A stretch of DNA of 64,000 nucleotides from Eutrigla gurnardus. Taxonomy: Eukaryota; Chordata; Actinopteri; Perciformes; Triglidae. The stretch is taken from positions 19,997,190 to 20,061,189 of the forward strand of contig OY741269.1 in NCBI GenBank assembly GCA_963514095.1, read 5' to 3'. The position numbers and the translations under genes are program-made. Under the pieces are notes generated by a model. That model ran no database searches, was not told the origin of the DNA, and was given only the letters and a program-made list of their open reading frames with translations. Within the stretch, counting starts at the first letter, position 1. Every line of letters starts with the position of its first letter. Below, one piece after another: positions 62,314 to 64,000 of this stretch.

Positions 62314-62539
62314 CCCTAGAATAATATATATTTGTATATGTATGCATATTCCTGTCTAGCGCTTTCTTTTTGTATGCCTTCATATTTAAAAAATAATTAT
62401 ATATTTAAAAGTATTATAGTAATTTAATAATATGATTATATAATTGATATTATATTAATAATACAATTATATATTATTATATTCGTCTTAATATTATATT
62501 AATATTCTATATTTATATTTCCTTCTCTATACACGAAAA

Positions 62540-62758
62540 ACACTTGACGCATGCGCAGTATGCGAGTTCCGTTCGGCGACTCCATTTACCGTGATGCAGC
62601 GAAGCCGGGTTCTCGAGGAAAAACGCGCGTGCGCAGTGTCTCATTTTTCCCCCAGAGTCCAAACTCTTGAACCCGAACCTGAACCTGAACCGTGGACGTC
62701 GTCCAGTTATTTCACTAAAGCTAAGCTAAGCTAAACTACGCTAAAGGCCGCGGAGATC
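62540..62758 (+). promoter_or_regulatory. nipa1 proximal promoter / 5' UTR with two NRF1-like sites
   Basis: The 200 bases before the nipa1 ATG are CpG-rich and contain two close matches to the palindromic NRF1 site: GACGCATGCGCA at 62546-62557 and CGCGCGTGCGCA at 62624-62635. No TATA box is seen. This fits a housekeeping-type promoter. The start of transcription cannot be placed from sequence alone. Confidence 0.45.
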
Positions 62759-62996
62759 ATGGCCGCCGGCTCGGAGCCGAGCAGCGTCTCCGGGATCGTG
62801 ATAGCTGTAGTTTCTAGCTTCATCAACGGCTCGACATTCGTGCTCCATAAAAAGGGGATATTACGCTCCCGGGACAGAGGTAGACATGTTTACATTTCCT
62901 AAACGGCATCGTGGGTTTATTTACGCCCGTCTGTGGAGCTCAGTGACCCGGATGTTAGACAGGAAGCCCCATCTTCAGTGTAGTCCCTGGACTGTG

Positions 62997-63031
<35 letters not shown>

Positions 63032-64000
63032 TTTATTTTTTAAAAGATGAGTTATTGGACTCCATATGAGTAACATCATCCACTAACCTACTTCCTGTTG
63101 TCTCCAGGAGGCTCATACCTCACAGATGCGGTGTGGTGGGGAGGCACCCTGTCCAGTGAGTATTGCGCCATCTATCCACAGAACATTTAATAAACTGATG
63201 GACAGTATCTGTAATTAAATTCTTATATCTACAATCACATTTTTGATATCTAGAATGAACATTCTGGTTATGTCTTATACGGTTACCCATAATTAACATT
63301 GTGATGAGTAAGAATGACATTTCAGATATCTACAATTAGAATTATGAATACTCATAAATGTACTGTGAGTATATTTTAGATATTCATAAGTATAGTATTT
63401 TCTTCCTATAGAATTTTATTCTTATTATATTATTTCAAGATATCTAAAATTTCACATGGATGTTAAACATTCTGTCGTGTGTTTGTCTTGTCAGTGATTG
63501 TGGGTCAGATCGGGAACTTCCTAGCGTACAATGTGGCTCCGGCGGTCGTGGTGACGCCACTCGGGGCCCTGGGGGTCCTGTTTGGGTGAGTCCTTTAGCA
63601 TTTAGCTTGACTCAAGTCACACACAGCAACACGCTGATTCTGCGATCAATTTTAATTGCAATGCATTTTAATCTTCTTTTTTTTTTCGGCTAGAGCGCCG
63701 TTCAAGCCTTTTATTATTTTATACAGACAGTGTGGAAACAGGGAGAGAGAGGGAGAAGACATTGCGGAAAACTGATCCCGGGCCCCATTTTAATAATTTT
63801 TAATTAATTAATTAATTTTAGAGGAGATTTAAAAATATCGCGCTATAACCTAAACATATTGGATATTATTTATAGGCCATATTGCCCAGCCCTAGTGTGG
63901 CGCTGGTTTTGCTTGATGCTGGTCCTGTGTGATCCTGGTCCTGCAGGGCGGTGCTGGCCTCGTGGATCCTGAAGGAGAACCTGAACCTGGTGGGGAAGCT
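62759..64000 (+). CDS. nipa1: NIPA1-like magnesium transporter, 5' part (gene runs past the window edge)
   Basis: The protein belongs to the NIPA family of multi-pass membrane Mg2+ transporters; human NIPA1 is mutated in spastic paraplegia 6 and sits in early endosomes and the plasma membrane. Four exons are visible: 62759-62879, 63108-63155, 63495-63585 and 63947 to the window end, all with GT-AG borders and matching phases (1, 1, 2). The start ATG at 62759 opens MAAGSEPSSVSG. Landmarks are GIVIAVVSSFINGSTFVLHKK (first membrane segment), GSYLTDAVWWGGTLSM, GQIGNFLAYNVAPAVVVTP and LGALGVLFGAVLASWIL (further segments), then KENLNLVGK. These match NIPA1 better than NIPA2, which has a longer insert after the first segment. 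The poly-alanine run at the human NIPA1 N-terminus is absent. The gene lies head to head with herc2, about 1 kb from its probable first exon. Confidence 0.92.
63000..63030. repeat. GT microsatellite in nipa1 intron 1
   Basis: About 15 GT units. Confidence 0.93.

Overview
This window is vertebrate genomic DNA, most likely from a ray-finned (teleost) fish. It is dominated by one very large, intron-rich gene on the minus strand, which I read as the giant E3 ubiquitin ligase herc2. A second gene on the plus strand, cut by the right edge, reads as the magnesium transporter nipa1. The teleost assignment rests on compact introns, the mix of repeats (hAT DNA transposon, DIRS-like retroelement, short inverted-repeat elements, a tail ending in the fish-type 'GTCGCTTTGGA' motif, many microsatellites) and the protein sequences. 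It is an inference; no species can be named.

Layout. 1-4673: no gene seen; the herc2 3' UTR and downstream flank, with microsatellites, a tandem repeat and a near-perfect palindrome. 4674-59124: 90 herc2 coding exons on the minus strand, read in order from the start codon at 59124 to the stop at 4674. A non-coding first exon with a splice donor at 61596-61597 probably lies just above. 61600-62758: the divergent promoter interval between herc2 and nipa1, with GC-rich sequence on both sides and an inverted-repeat element between. 62759-64000: the first four nipa1 coding exons on the plus strand.

By manual exon tracing the herc2 coding lengths sum to 14,496 nt, which is 4,831 codons plus a stop. 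Every intron phase closes. Human HERC2 is known to be 4,834 residues, so the copy looks complete and intact. The domain order is as in the family: N-terminal region, RCC1-like propeller 1, helical region, cytochrome-b5-like domain, MIB/HERC2 domain, UBA-like segment, CPH domain, ZZ zinc finger, DOC domain, propellers 2 and 3, and a C-terminal HECT domain whose catalytic cysteine is at about residue 4759.

I found no undescribed biological system. The points that deserve a second look are structural: an intron built almost entirely from ten 30-bp copies of its own 5' splice junction, a GC-AG intron, transposon relics inside introns (one hAT element with an exact 8-bp target duplication), a 52-bp-arm palindrome, long dinucleotide and tetranucleotide runs touching splice donors, and the head-to-head herc2/nipa1 order, which matches the ancestral order kept in mouse but broken in human.
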